From Luteibacter jiangsuensis (lineage in GTDB: Bacteria > Pseudomonadota > Gammaproteobacteria > Xanthomonadales > Rhodanobacteraceae), in assembly GCF_011742555.1 (NCBI RefSeq), contig NZ_JAAQQR010000003.1:558001-622000 (forward strand): a stretch of DNA of 64,000 nucleotides. The letters are read 5' to 3'. A program made the position numbers and the translations under genes. A model generated the notes under the pieces. It had not been told where the DNA came from, did not search any database, and was given only the letters and a program-made list of their open reading frames with translations. Each line of letters starts with the position of its first letter. Positions within the stretch are counted from its first letter, which is position 1. This document shows, piece after piece, positions 63,143-64,000 of this stretch.

Positions 63143-64000
63143 TCAGACAATATCGATGCGGTACCGCGTGTGCTGGCGCCAGACGGTGCCGGGGCGCAGG
63201 ATCGCGCCTTCCGCGTCCGGGCCGTTCATCTGGTCGGGAAACGCCTGTGTTTCCAGCGCGAAGCCCGCGAACGGGCCGTACATGTCGCCATGGCGCCCCG
63301 GCTGGCCGGTGAGCTTCTGGCCGCTGTAGAACTGCAGCCCCGGGCGGTCGGTTTCCACGGTGAGCCGGCGCCCGCTGGAGGGCTCGGTGACCTCGGCCAC
63401 CACCCTCGGGAGGGCTCCTGTCTCGCCGCGCGGTACGTAGCAATGGTCGAACCCGCCGACCAGCCGGAGTTGCGGGTCGGGCCAGTGCAGGCGCGAGCCG
63501 ATCGGCGCCGCCTCCCGGAAGTCGAAGGCCGAGCCGGCGACCACCTGCCTTCCCACGGGAATGGCGCCCGCGTCGATGGCGAGGAAAGCATCGGCGTCGA
63601 TCCGGATCACGTGATCGCGAATATCCGGCCGCCGGTCGTTGAGGTTGAAGTACGGATGGGCAGTGAGGCTGAGTGGCGTCGGCGCGTCGCTGGTGGCGGT
63701 ATAGCGCAGGTCGAGGGTGCCGTCGTCCTCCAGGCGCAGGCGCAGTTCGACGCGAACCTCGCCCGGGAATCCGCCATCGCCTTCCGGCGACACCAGCCGG
63801 AGCAGAAGGCCGCCGTTATCCGGGTCCACGTCCCAGCGCTGCCGGTGGAAGCCGTCGTTGCCGCCGTGCAGGTGGTTGCCGCCATCATTGCGGTCCACCC
63901 GGTAGTCGATGCCGTCGAGGCGGAACCTGCCGCCCCGGATGCGGTTGGCCCAGCGTCCCACGATACCGCCCATGTAGGCATTGGAATCCAGATACTGCTG
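63143..64000 (-). CDS. galM: Aldose 1-epimerase (galactose mutarotase), N-terminus outside the window
   Basis: A protein of at least 285 residues that interconverts alpha and beta anomers of aldoses. Family elements are GGIVGRWANRIRGGRF, the first active-site His region NHLHGGNDGFHRQRW, LTAHPYFNLND (catalytic His), DHCYV and the general-base Glu region in FALETQAFPDQMN. The frame stays open through the right edge (…YLDSNAYMGG), so the true start lies beyond 64000 and the ATG at 63973 is internal. Confidence 0.9.
   Translation of the reverse strand, partial: QQYLDSNAYMGGIVGRWANRIRGGRFRLDGIDYRVDRNDGGNHLHGGNDGFHRQRWDVDPDNGGLLLRLVSPEGDGGFPGEVRVELRLRLEDDGTLDLRYTATSDAPTPLSLTAHPYFNLNDRRPDIRDHVIRIDADAFLAIDAGAIPVGRQVVAGSAFDFREAAPIGSRLHWPDPQLRLVGGFDHCYVPRGETGALPRVVAEVTEPSSGRRLTVETDRPGLQFYSGQKLTGQPGRHGDMYGPFAGFALETQAFPDQMNGPDAEGAILRPGTVWRQHTRYRIDIV

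Overview
The window reads as chromosome of a high-GC gammaproteobacterium of the Xanthomonadales, most like Rhodanobacteraceae (Luteibacter/Dyella type). The signs are: 'GTGGGAGCCGGC...' REP-type palindromes between genes, a type IV secretion effector with an XVIPCD tail (a Xanthomonadales-type antibacterial system), an SAH riboswitch in front of the S-adenosylhomocysteinase gene, and many secreted peptidases and TonB-type functions. This placement is inference from gene content; no marker gene such as 16S rRNA is present.

Layout. 1-3.5 kb: a cut SLC13-type permease, the thiS-thiG-trmB operon, a secreted Gly/His/Asp-rich protein and tRNA-Gly(CCC). 3.6-12.1 kb: a genomic island beside the tRNA, all on the minus strand: a GNAT/PUA-like fusion overlapping an ASCH-domain gene, then a complete type I Wadjet system (jetABCD). 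12.5-22.4 kb: a DUF3761 protein, an M13 metallopeptidase with a NarL-type regulator, a large sensor kinase, a LOV-type hybrid kinase and glgX. 22.5-25 kb: a BlaI-type repressor, a short M56 peptidase and a TlpA-like thioredoxin. 25-33.7 kb: MFS/LysR pair, ECF sigma operon, second M13 peptidase, alpha/beta hydrolase, phospholipase C. 33.8-36.3 kb: class A beta-lactamase divergent from a secreted acetamidase/formamidase-like protein. 36.3-43.5 kb: katG, an AhpD-like protein, AraC regulator, MHS-type transporter and the rimB-rimK pair. 43.7-50.5 kb: a two-component system, then a TonB receptor, phytase-like esterase and secreted CYTH-like protein. 50.6-58 kb: ilvE, a DUF4124 protein, metF, a lipase effector with its probable immunity gene, and ahcY behind its riboswitch. 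58-64 kb: ppc, three tandem REP pairs, uup and a cut aldose epimerase.

Three themes link genes. First, near-identical palindromes of the form CTACA-N2-TGTAG (BlaI/MecI-type operators) lie before blaI, before the TlpA gene and, doubled, between the beta-lactamase and the acetamidase-like gene 10 kb away, which suggests one small regulon. Second, Pho-box-like heptamer repeats precede both phospholipase C and the TonB receptor/phytase-like operon, suggesting phosphate scavenging. Third, the tRNA-Gly island carries plasmid defence together with an uncharacterised GNAT/PUA plus ASCH pair on the same strand, which is the best candidate for an undescribed system in this window.
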